6,189 bases of DNA, from the NCBI GenBank assembly GCA_020441735.1, contig JAGRLQ010000108.1, positions 1 through 6,189 of the forward strand, read 5' to 3'. Below, piece by piece: positions 1 through 5,632 of the stretch. Positions within the stretch are counted from its first letter, which is position 1. Each line of letters begins with the position of its first letter. This stretch comes from Nitratireductor sp. (GTDB lineage Bacteria > Pseudomonadota > Alphaproteobacteria > Rhizobiales > Rhizobiaceae). A program made the position numbers and the translations under genes. Below the pieces are notes generated by a model. The model was not told the DNA's origin and made no database searches. It saw only the letters and a list, made by a program, of their open reading frames with translations.

Positions 1-224
1 TGGCCGATATGGATGTTGCCGTTGGCGTAAGGCGGGCCGTCATGGAGAACGTAGAGCGGACGGTCCTTCGCGTCCTCGCGCAGCAGGCGGTAGAGGTCCA
101 TCTCCTGCCAGCGGGCAACGATTTCCGGCTCCTTCTGGGGAAGGCCGGCACGCATGGGAAATTCGGTTTTCGGAAGATAGAGGGTTTCGGACCAGTCGCG
201 GTCGGTTTTGTTTTCTTCAGTCAT
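1..224 (-). CDS. ileS: Isoleucyl-tRNA synthetase, N-terminal 74 residues (cut by window edge)
   Basis: Cytoplasmic class I aminoacyl-tRNA synthetase that activates isoleucine with ATP and loads it onto tRNA-Ile. Only the first 74 codons are present. The start is the ATG at 224-222, giving MTEENKTDRDWSETLYLPKT. The usual IleRS N-terminal features follow: a TLYLPKTEFPMRAGLPQKEP segment (residues 14-33) and the Rossmann-fold entry HDGPPYANGNIHIG (61-74). This last segment is the class I HIGH signature, and its final His codon is split by the left edge (the remaining bases are CA, as expected for His). The segment order and spacing match bacterial IleRS, so the identification is secure although over 90% of the protein is missing. 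It lies on the same strand as the ribF-SDR operon, after a 287-base gap. The Shine-Dalgarno is weak (GAGA close to the ATG), and no clear promoter was found in the gap. Confidence 0.96.
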   Translation of the reverse strand, partial: MTEENKTDRDWSETLYLPKTEFPMRAGLPQKEPEIVARWQEMDLYRLLREDAKDRPLYVLHDGPPYANGNIHIG

Positions 225-511
225 GATTCTCGGTCAATAGGATGTCCGCCTGATTGCCGGCGGCGAAAACCTTGCGGTTTACTCGAACTTGTAGGGAAAA
301 GATTGCACGGCATCCGCCGAAACAACCCGATGAGCAACGCTTCCCGGGACCCGGCTGGCCAGGATGGCTCAGGCCGGGACCGGGCCAGTAATTCGAATGG
401 CGATTCGTATCGCAAAGGCGGTGATAAGGCGCTTTTTCATGGCGCTTCCATAGCAGCATGAAACCGGCGAATAAAGGGTAAACTGCCGGTGGAATTGCCC
501 CATGAAAGCCG
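225..511. other. Intergenic gap between second SDR gene and ileS
   Basis: This 287-base stretch holds no convincing full gene. It must contain the ileS leader, and any terminator of the upstream operon, but I see neither a stem-loop followed by a T-run nor a well-spaced -35/-10 pair on the minus strand. The longest overlapping reading frames run into the genes on either side and have no recognisable protein features. A short minus-strand frame at 279-440, interrupted by TGA, is described separately. Confidence 0.6.
279..440 (-). pseudogene. Possible small ORF or decayed gene remnant (tentative)
   Basis: An ATG at 440-438 preceded by GGAAG (4-base spacer) opens a 23-codon frame. It begins MKKRLITAF, is rich in Arg, Lys and Ile, and stops at TGA (371-369). 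The same frame then continues open for 29 codons, ending in SADAVQSFPYKFE before TAA at 281-279. The basic, hydrophobic start resembles a short secretion or membrane signal, and the tail reads like an ordinary protein C-terminus. Either the first 23 codons are a real micro-ORF, or the whole is a small gene broken by one nonsense change, or it is chance. No family is recognised and function is unknown. It lies in the gap just upstream of ileS, on the same strand, so it could be part of the ileS leader. Confidence 0.15.
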
Positions 512-1276
512 TCACCAGACCTCCCGGTCGAGCCGGTCATAGATCAGGTGGCGCATGACGCGGCTGGTTATTCGGGGAAATGCCCTTCCCGCAATGGAAA
601 ACAGCTTCGGCCCTAGCCCCGGAATGATGGTTTTCTTCCCGGCAAGGGTTGCCGCCACAATTTTCTCTGCTGCTTCTTCCGGCAGCATGCGCTTTTCCGC
701 CTGTGCGCCCGTCGGCGCATGACGCTCGGCATGGGTGGTGCGCAGTGGTCCGGGAAAGGCGCAACTGACGGAAATGCCTTTTGCCGCGAATGGCTTGCGG
801 ATGCTCTTCGCATAAATGGCAATCGCATCCTTGGTGCCAGCATAGGCCGATGCACCGGGATAGCCGGTGAAATGCGACAGGGACGAGATGAACAACAGGT
901 GCGAGCCGGCCTTGAGCTTCCCCGCATTGGCAAAACCTGCGGCAAGCGCCATCGGCGCAAAGGCATTGAGATGAACGAGGCGCGGGATCACGTCAGGATC
1001 GATTGCCTCGAACCGGCCAGTCGCATTGGCGCCGGCATTGAGAATGACGAGGTCGAAGCCCTCGCCCTGCTCAAGTCCTTCCAGCAGTCTTGTGACTTCT
1101 GCAGGATCTGAAAGTTCGCATTGGAAGCGTGCCGCCGCCGAACTGTGCGCATCGTCATTATCGTGGGGCTGCCGATCCACGGTCACCAGTTCCCAGCCAT
1201 CACCAGCGAGAATTGCCGCAAACGCCGCTCCAAGGCCCATGGAAGCTCCGGTGATCAGCGCCCGCTTCACCGCCAT
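512..1276 (-). CDS. Short-chain dehydrogenase/reductase (classical SDR), 254 aa
   Basis: Predicted cytoplasmic NAD(P)-dependent oxidoreductase of the classical SDR family; substrate unknown. The Rossmann glycine motif TGASMGLG is at residues 9-16, the NAG motif at 80-82, the structural Asn in HLNAFAP at 104, the catalytic Ser at 132 (131 is also Ser), and YAGTK with Tyr145 and Lys149, so the tetrad is complete. FPGP follows at 174-177. Length is typical of the family. Asp34 at the end of beta-strand 2 (TVDR) suggests NAD(H) preference, although the adjacent Arg could allow NADP; this is inference. The start is the ATG at 1276-1274, because the 23 codons upstream overlap the preceding gene and lie outside the SDR fold. 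The upstream SDR gene stops one base before (TGA-G-ATG), with a GGGGGC Shine-Dalgarno-like stretch inside its end, so translation is probably coupled. It is the last gene of the packed operon. Confidence 0.93.
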   Translation of the reverse strand: MAVKRALITGASMGLGAAFAAILAGDGWELVTVDRQPHDNDDAHSSAAARFQCELSDPAEVTRLLEGLEQGEGFDLVILNAGANATGRFEAIDPDVIPRLVHLNAFAPMALAAGFANAGKLKAGSHLLFISSLSHFTGYPGASAYAGTKDAIAIYAKSIRKPFAAKGISVSCAFPGPLRTTHAERHAPTGAQAEKRMLPEEAAEKIVAATLAGKKTIIPGLGPKLFSIAGRAFPRITSRVMRHLIYDRLDREVW

Positions 1277-1277
1277 C

Positions 1278-2009
1278 TCACAGCCCCCGCGCCAGCAGGC
1301 TTTCGCCCGACCAGTAACGCAGGAAGGAGAGCCTGCGACCGGCAACCCGGCGGGCGATGGCGTGATCGATCATGGCGGCCATGGCCGCAGGCGGCGTGAA
1401 GAACGTCCCTGCCCTGCCCGTATCGAGCCCGGCCTTCTGGTGCATCATGGTGCGCGTCGGGCCGGGATGGAGAACCTGCACGATGATCCTGCCGCGCCAC
1501 TCCTCGCGCAGGGAGCGTGCAAACCCGTTGAGCCCCGCCTTGGAGGCGGCATAGCTTGCAAAGCCCGGTGCGCCGCGATGGGCGGTCGAACCGATCAGCG
1601 TCAGGGTGCCCCGGCCCTTTTCGAGCAGCGGGAAAAGCCGTTGGGCGACCAGCATAGTGGAAGTCAGGTTGGTGTCGAGGGTTTCGAGCAGGCGGGCTGT
1701 ATCCTCGCTGGCAGGATCGCCGGCAAAACCCGTTCCTGCGTTGAGGACGGCATGGTCGAGCGTCTCCCAGTCACGGGCTGCAAGCGCTTCAGCTATCCGG
1801 TCTGCTGCTTCCATCGGCTTTGCCTGATCGGCAACGGCATGGGTGATGCTTGGACGGTTTTCGAGAATATCCGCGAGGTCACTGGAAAGCGAGCGTCCTG
1901 TCGTTACGATCTCGTGGCGGTCACCCCAGCGGCGGATGAGTTCGAGGCCGATGCCCGAAGTGCCGCCGGTCAGCAGAATGCGCCGGCGTCTTGCGTTCAG
2001 CGCCGTCAT
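1278..2009 (-). CDS. Short-chain dehydrogenase/reductase (classical SDR), 243 aa
   Basis: Second predicted NAD(P)-dependent oxidoreductase of the classical SDR family, substrate unknown. Visible motifs are TGGTSGIG (residues 14-21), NAG (90-92), Asn114 in DTNLTS, Ser141 in IGSTAHRG, the active-site YAASK with Tyr153 and Lys157, and HPGPTRT (181-187), so the catalytic set is intact. Strand 2 ends in TTGR (Gly38-Arg39) rather than an acidic residue, which usually favours NADP(H); this is inference. The Ser-Tyr spacing is one residue shorter than in the neighbouring SDR. The start is the ATG at 2009-2007, which overlaps the ribF stop as ATGA, a strong sign of translational coupling. The protein shares only the family motifs with the SDR that follows, so the pair does not look like a recent tandem duplication. 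Its C-terminus (MMHQKAGLDTGRAG onward) carries no lipid or membrane signal. Confidence 0.94.
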   Translation of the reverse strand: MTALNARRRRILLTGGTSGIGLELIRRWGDRHEIVTTGRSLSSDLADILENRPSITHAVADQAKPMEAADRIAEALAARDWETLDHAVLNAGTGFAGDPASEDTARLLETLDTNLTSTMLVAQRLFPLLEKGRGTLTLIGSTAHRGAPGFASYAASKAGLNGFARSLREEWRGRIIVQVLHPGPTRTMMHQKAGLDTGRAGTFFTPPAAMAAMIDHAIARRVAGRRLSFLRYWSGESLLARGL

Positions 2010-2998
2010 CCGGCCCCGGTGACTGCAGCATTCGCAATGGCAGCCAGAATGGCACGGGCGGCCTCGCTATCCCTGTCCATTTGCTCGATTAGCGCTTCGG
2101 CGCTTTCGAATTTCTCTTCCGGCCTGATCCAGCCATGAAAGAGAATGGTGATTTCCTCGCCGTAGAGATCGCCGGAAAAATCGAAAACGAAGGTTTCCAG
2201 CAGCGGCGCGCCATTGTCGAAGGTTGGTCTGCGACCAAAACTCGCAACGCCGTCATGCAGGCTGCCATCGGCGCGGCAAAGGCGAACCGCGTAGATGCCG
2301 TGGCGCAACCCGGTTTCCTCCGGCAGTTTCAGATTGGCCGTGGGGTAGCCGAGCGTGCGGCCCAGTTTTGCCCCTTCGACGACGATACCCGAAACACCAT
2401 ACGGCCGGTCCAGCAGGCGGTTGGCGGCGGCAATGTCGCCATCTGCAAGGGCCTGCCTGATCCGCGAGGAAGAAACGATCTCTCCCGGCTGCAGAGGATC
2501 GCTGAAGGGTTCGATCAGCGTTACACCGAAGCCGTGTTCAGCGCCCTTCCCGAGCAGCAGGTCCGGCGTTCCCTCGCGGTTCCTGCCGAAGTGGAAATCA
2601 TGGCCGGCGACGACGTGGGAGGCTTTCAAACCTTCTTTAAGATGCGTTGTCAGGAAGGCTTGTGCGGTCAGTTCGGCAAATTCCGAATTGAATGACAAGC
2701 TGACAACGCCATCCATCCCCGCATCAAGCAGCAGTTGCGCCTTGCGCCTTGCGCCGGTCAGCCGGAAAACCGGTTCCTGCGGACGGAAAAAGGTTCTGGG
2801 ATGGGGTTCGAATGTGAGCGCCAGCGCCGGAACCGACCTGGCGTGGGCGATTTCCAGAGTCTGCTTCAGGACTGCCCGGTGGCCGAGATGCACGCCATCA
2901 AAATTGCCGATCGCCACCACGCCGCCCTGCAGGGCAGGTGGCAAGCCAGCGGCGGAGTCATGCCAGTTCGTCAGGGACCCTTCCATGGCGACCAACAC
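2006..2998 (-). CDS. ribF: Bifunctional riboflavin kinase / FMN adenylyltransferase
   Basis: Makes FMN from riboflavin and ATP, then FAD from FMN and ATP, in the cytoplasm. The N-terminal FAD synthetase (nucleotidyltransferase) domain shows GNFDGVHLGH (residues 31-40, with the HxGH nucleotide motif) and SSSRIR (176-181, the ISSTxIR-type motif). The C-terminal flavokinase domain shows GYPTANL (217-223), HGIYAV (233-238), a GRRPTF motif (255-260) and ETFVFDF (268-274) with the conserved catalytic Glu268. Length (330 aa) and domain order are standard for bacterial RibF. The start is uncertain: GTG at 2998 has an AGG five bases upstream, whereas the ATG at 2986 (326 aa) has no clear Shine-Dalgarno; both lie before the first motif. 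The gene begins 6 bases after the HAD gene stop and ends in an ATGA overlap with the first SDR gene, so it sits inside a tight operon. Confidence 0.97.
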   Translation of the reverse strand: MLVAMEGSLTNWHDSAAGLPPALQGGVVAIGNFDGVHLGHRAVLKQTLEIAHARSVPALALTFEPHPRTFFRPQEPVFRLTGARRKAQLLLDAGMDGVVSLSFNSEFAELTAQAFLTTHLKEGLKASHVVAGHDFHFGRNREGTPDLLLGKGAEHGFGVTLIEPFSDPLQPGEIVSSSRIRQALADGDIAAANRLLDRPYGVSGIVVEGAKLGRTLGYPTANLKLPEETGLRHGIYAVRLCRADGSLHDGVASFGRRPTFDNGAPLLETFVFDFSGDLYGEEITILFHGWIRPEEKFESAEALIEQMDRDSEAARAILAAIANAAVTGAG

Positions 2999-3004
2999 GC
3001 AAGC

Positions 3005-3892
3005 CTACCATTCCAGCCGGGGCATGTAGCCTACCGGCTGCGCATCATGTTCTGCCAGGAACCGGCCAAGGCGATCATGATCGGGTTCGTCCGGCGTGCC
3101 GTAATCCTGGGCATGAATGCCGCCACTGATGTAGAGAACATCAAGGCCGTAATTGGCAGCGCCGGCAATATCGGTCGGCATGCCGTCGCCGATTGCCAGA
3201 ATCCGCCGCTTGTCGAAAGCCTTTGCGGCGATGTGTTCGGCTTCTGAAATGGCGAGATCATAGATCGGGCGGTGGGGCTTGCCGGCGATCTGCGTCCTGC
3301 CGCCCAGCCGCTCATATTCGCGGGCAAGAGCACCGGCGCAATAGATCAGCCTGTCGCCGAGTTCCACGACGATATCGGGATTGGCGCAGATCATGCTGAG
3401 ATCGCGCTTTTGCATCCGCGTGAGCAGTTCGGTGTAGTCTTCCGGCGTCTCGGTCTGCTCGTCCCAGGGGCCGGAGCAGACGATGACTTCCGCATCCTCT
3501 TCGCCGACCAGTTCAACTTCAATGCCCTCGAACAGGTTGAGATCCTTTTCCGTGCCGATGTGAAGGATTTTGGCCGGACCTTCCGCGATCAGGTTGCGGG
3601 TCACGTCACCGGAGGTCACGACCGTATCGTATGTTCCATCGGCAACGCCGAGCTTCGCCAGTTGCGCAAAGACCGATTTGCGCTGGCGGGGTGCGTTGGT
3701 GATCATGACCACCGTGCCGCCAGCTTCGCGGAAGGCGGAAAGTGCGGCAATTGCGGGCGGTTTTGCGGCCAGCCCGTTGTGCAGCACGCCCCACACGTCA
3801 CACAAAAGCAGGTCATAGTCCCCGGCGATCCGGGAAAGACCCGCGACCCGGGGGACTTCAGGCGTGTTCGTTGCCGGGGCAACCGTGTTCAT
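3005..3892 (-). CDS. HAD superfamily class IIA hydrolase (TIGR01459-like, NagD/PGP-related), 295 aa
   Basis: Predicted phosphatase-type hydrolase of the haloacid dehalogenase superfamily, class IIA (NagD-like cap); physiological substrate unknown. HAD motif I is CDVWGVLHNG (residues 31-40) with nucleophile Asp32. Motif II is ITNAPR (64-69), motif III is Lys205 in AGKPHRP, and motif IV is IGDGMPTD (234-241) with Asp236 and Asp241. Motif I is unusual in having Trp34 where phosphatases normally have the general acid/base Asp; I believe this is shared by the TIGR01459 group, from memory. The start is the ATG at 3892-3890, preceded by GGAAGGAAGCGGA, a good Shine-Dalgarno. The open frame continues upstream to 4279, but that extension has no family similarity and runs antisense to the divergent gene. 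It is the first gene of the operon with ribF, 6 bases ahead of it. Confidence 0.92.
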   Translation of the reverse strand: MNTVAPATNTPEVPRVAGLSRIAGDYDLLLCDVWGVLHNGLAAKPPAIAALSAFREAGGTVVMITNAPRQRKSVFAQLAKLGVADGTYDTVVTSGDVTRNLIAEGPAKILHIGTEKDLNLFEGIEVELVGEEDAEVIVCSGPWDEQTETPEDYTELLTRMQKRDLSMICANPDIVVELGDRLIYCAGALAREYERLGGRTQIAGKPHRPIYDLAISEAEHIAAKAFDKRRILAIGDGMPTDIAGAANYGLDVLYISGGIHAQDYGTPDEPDHDRLGRFLAEHDAQPVGYMPRLEW

Positions 3893-3941
3893 TCCGCTTC
3901 CTTCCAACTTCCGGCGATTGCCGCTCTGGAGCGATGCGCCC

Positions 3942-3970
3942 TTATGACCAGAGTGCGGCAGGAGTTGCAA
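3942..3970 (-). promoter_or_regulatory. Possible sigma70-type promoter for the HAD-ribF-SDR operon
   Basis: On the minus strand, TTGCAA (3970-3965) lies 17 bases before TCATAA (3947-3942). This fits the spacing of a housekeeping promoter and would give a leader of about 40-45 bases before the ATG at 3892. The -35 is a fair match, but the -10 matches poorly, so this is only a candidate. Confidence 0.25.
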
Positions 3971-4003
3971 GTCAAAGTCATTGGCCCCGGCAGTGCGGGC
4001 ATT

Positions 4004-4019
4004 TAAGCATGTTTGCTTA
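4004..4019. repeat. Perfect inverted repeat, 6-base arms, 4-base loop
   Basis: TAAGCA (4004-4009) and TGCTTA (4014-4019) are exact reverse complements separated by TGTT. The repeat sits in the divergent intergenic region, in a locally AT-rich patch, as an operator for a dimeric repressor would. No regulator is recognised from it, and it could be chance. Confidence 0.35.
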
Positions 4020-4139
4020 CCATCGGAGCGGGATGGGCTTTCGGAAGCCGGCTCCATGGTGTTTACTGTCGGTAAGCCTCGCAGCGGTGCGGCGGATTTT
4101 GCACCGCGTCTGAAACCCGAATGTCGGTACAGCCCAGTC

Positions 4140-5444
4140 ATGCGTTTGCTCGGCAAGTTCGTTCTGCCCCTTGCGATAGCCCTGATCGCCGCCCTTGCCG
4201 CTACAACAGCAAGGGCGATGTTCTCCCTGTCGGTGATGGATACGGCGATGGCCGCTGCGGCGGCATTCTGCGTCCTCATGGTTCTTGCGATCTATGCCGG
4301 CCAGTCGATATCCGGCCACCTGACCCGCAAGCGGCTGACGGCCTTCTCTTCCTATGACAAGGATATCGTGCGCCGCCTCGACCAGATTGAGCGCGACCAT
4401 CCTGACCGGCAGCAGTTCGACCGGCTCGACGAGCGGCTTGATGAGCTGGAAGATACCGTGCTTGGCCAGTTAGCCATCCTTTCGGCGAATACCGGTCAGA
4501 AGACAGGGGCCGCCAGTGGCAACCTGCTGGAAGCAGCCGGAGACAGCCGGGAAAACACCCATCAGAACAGCCGTGACACTAACCGGGACTGGGCCGTCGA
4601 CTTCGAAAACGAGAACGTCGTACGCCTGGTCACCGGCAAGGAAGACAGGAAAGCCGGCCAGAAGAACCATCAGCAGAGACAGCGGGAAATTTTCGATGCG
4701 CTCGAGGGCGGCATGCTGCGCATCAAGCTGCAGCCTGTCATCGATCTGCTGACGCGGAAGATTGCCTATGTCGATGCGGTCGTCTGCCTCGAAGTCAACG
4801 GCGAAGAGCTCGCGACACGTGAACTGACGGATTTTCTCGACACCCGGCAGAAGGCGGAGATCGACCGTTTCGCGGTGTTCGAACTGGCCCGGGTGTGCCG
4901 AATGCTGGATGAAGATTCAGAATCTGCCGGCATATTCTACCGCTTTCACTGCCCGGAATATGATGACAGCGATCACTGGCAAACACTGTCCCGGAAGCTC
5001 AAAGGCGATGCCAAACTGGCCGGGCGGTTGATCGCGGTGATCGCCATGGATGCCGTGCTCGGCAGGTCCGGTGAGCGGCTGACGATGTTCTTTGCCCTAG
5101 CCGAACAGGGGATTTCCTTTGCCCTTGCCGGGGTCAGCGGAACCAAGCAGACCCTGCGCCAGCTCGCCGGCCGGCAGTTCAGTCACCTGCTCGCTCCTGC
5201 CGATGCCCTGCTTGCCTATCTGCCCGGCTCAAACCGGCGGGCAGGCGACGAAATCGTGCCTGCTGCAGCAAGGGCCGGCTGCAGGCTGGTTGCCACCAGC
5301 ATCACGCAACGCCATCAGGCGGCCGGACTGCTGGACCTCGATGTGCCGCTTGGCATGGGTGACCTGATCTCCGCGCCGCGGAATATCCGTCTCTACGCCA
5401 GGGCGGATGAAGCTACCGGCAGCACGAGCGATCACACCGCCTGA
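4140..5444 (+). CDS. Membrane-anchored protein with degenerate EAL-like domain, 434 aa
   Basis: Probable inner-membrane protein of unknown function. Residues about 5-25 and 35-55 form two hydrophobic segments. A charged stretch with heptad-like Leu/Ile spacing (about 73-115) suggests a short coiled coil, then a polar linker (about 116-180) leads to a domain that aligns by eye with EAL phosphodiesterases (about 184-418). Its landmarks are LQPVIDLLTRKIAYVDAVV (canonical QPIVDL...EAL), the DRFAVFELA helix, FALAGVSGTKQTLRQL (canonical LDDFGTG), CRLVATSIT (canonical VAEGVE) and GMGDLISAP (canonical QGYLFGxP). The metal- and substrate-binding residues are replaced throughout (EAL is DAV, DDFG is AGVS, AEGVE is ATSIT), so it should not cleave cyclic-di-GMP. 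The start at ATG 4140 sits just before the first hydrophobic segment but has no good Shine-Dalgarno. ATG 4056 has GGAAG eight bases upstream and would add 28 residues with codon use less biased to G/C. It lies upstream of, and co-directional with, groES. Confidence 0.85.
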   Translation: MRLLGKFVLPLAIALIAALAATTARAMFSLSVMDTAMAAAAAFCVLMVLAIYAGQSISGHLTRKRLTAFSSYDKDIVRRLDQIERDHPDRQQFDRLDERLDELEDTVLGQLAILSANTGQKTGAASGNLLEAAGDSRENTHQNSRDTNRDWAVDFENENVVRLVTGKEDRKAGQKNHQQRQREIFDALEGGMLRIKLQPVIDLLTRKIAYVDAVVCLEVNGEELATRELTDFLDTRQKAEIDRFAVFELARVCRMLDEDSESAGIFYRFHCPEYDDSDHWQTLSRKLKGDAKLAGRLIAVIAMDAVLGRSGERLTMFFALAEQGISFALAGVSGTKQTLRQLAGRQFSHLLAPADALLAYLPGSNRRAGDEIVPAAARAGCRLVATSITQRHQAAGLLDLDVPLGMGDLISAPRNIRLYARADEATGSTSDHTA

Positions 5445-5490
5445 GCCGAGCCCGCCGCGGCAAAATCTTCATCCCGAACCTGCGGTTCCA

Positions 5491-5518
5491 TTGACAAGCG
5501 GCCCTCCGCCCCCTATCT
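5491..5518 (+). promoter_or_regulatory. groESL promoter (RpoH- or sigma70-type)
   Basis: TTGACA (5491-5496) is a perfect -35, followed after 16 bases by CTATCT (5513-5518) within CCCTATCTCC. The -10 context resembles the CYTATNT pattern of alphaproteobacterial heat-shock (RpoH) promoters, while the -35 suits either sigma factor. Transcription would begin around 5524-5528, at or just before the CIRCE element. It is the only strong promoter visible in the window. Confidence 0.7.
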
Positions 5519-5526
5519 CCCCGCTG

Positions 5527-5553
5527 TTAGCACTCTCTATCAGGGAGTGCTAA
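5527..5553 (+). promoter_or_regulatory. CIRCE operator (HrcA binding site)
   Basis: TTAGCACTC (5527-5535), a nine-base spacer, and GAGTGCTAA (5545-5553) match the CIRCE consensus exactly, with perfect arms. CIRCE is bound by the HrcA repressor, whose activity depends on GroEL, giving feedback control of chaperonin synthesis. It lies immediately downstream of the promoter -10 and about 80 bases before groES, as in other alphaproteobacterial groESL operons. hrcA itself is not in this window. Confidence 0.97.
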
Positions 5554-5574
5554 AGTTTTTGAAGCCCTGCTTTC

Positions 5575-5588
5575 GGCCCATCCGGGCC
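5575..5588 (+). other. GC-rich hairpin in the groES leader
   Basis: GGCCC (5575-5579) and GGGCC (5584-5588) pair around the loop ATCC, giving a compact five-base GC stem in the untranslated leader between CIRCE and the groES start. There is no T-run, so it is not a terminator. It could stabilise the mRNA or be incidental. Confidence 0.35.
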
Positions 5589-5632
5589 CCAAGTGAAACA
5601 GGTAAATCGTTCAGAAAATTGGGAAAATAACG

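Larger units (their letters stand above)
3893..4139. promoter_or_regulatory. Divergent intergenic region between HAD operon and EAL-like gene
   Basis: This 247-base region separates two outward-facing genes and should carry both promoters. It contains a perfect 6-base inverted repeat, TAAGCA-TGTT-TGCTTA (4004-4019), and a small hairpin GGCTT-TCGG-AAGCC (4036-4049) without a T-run. A possible leftward promoter is listed separately. I cannot assign a confident promoter to the rightward gene; the AT-rich ATTTAAG near 4001-4007 is the nearest -10-like stretch. Confidence 0.5.

Noticed and set aside
428..447. Direct repeat of GGCGCTT
   Set aside because: It is seven bases and found twice only, near a GC-rich region, so chance is a sufficient explanation. 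No attachment site or transposon end is nearby.
9..461. Plus-strand open frame of 150 codons over ileS and the gap
   Set aside because: It is antisense to the unmistakable IleRS N-terminus and has no recognisable motif.
1026..2138. Plus-strand open frame of 370 codons
   Set aside because: It runs antisense across two SDR genes and the end of ribF, all with intact family motifs. Its translation has no recognisable domain and is rich in Arg, Ala and Ser, as expected for a GC-rich shadow frame.
3272..4006. Plus-strand open frame of 244 codons
   Set aside because: It is antisense to the HAD hydrolase, whose four motifs are clear. Its protein has no family features.
4036..4049. Hairpin GGCTT-TCGG-AAGCC as a terminator or riboswitch part
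   Set aside because: The stem is short, there is no T-run and no surrounding conserved structure. It partly coincides with the GGAAG before ATG 4056.
3893..4279. N-terminal extension of the HAD hydrolase (129 extra codons)
   Set aside because: It would overlap the start of the divergent membrane protein gene and has no family similarity. The ATG at 3892 has a good ribosome binding site and gives a normal-length protein.
5476..5488. Stem-loop GAACC-TGC-GGTTC after the EAL-like gene, as a terminator
   Set aside because: The stem is only five bases and no T-run follows. It lies just before the groES -35, so it is not convincing as an intrinsic terminator.
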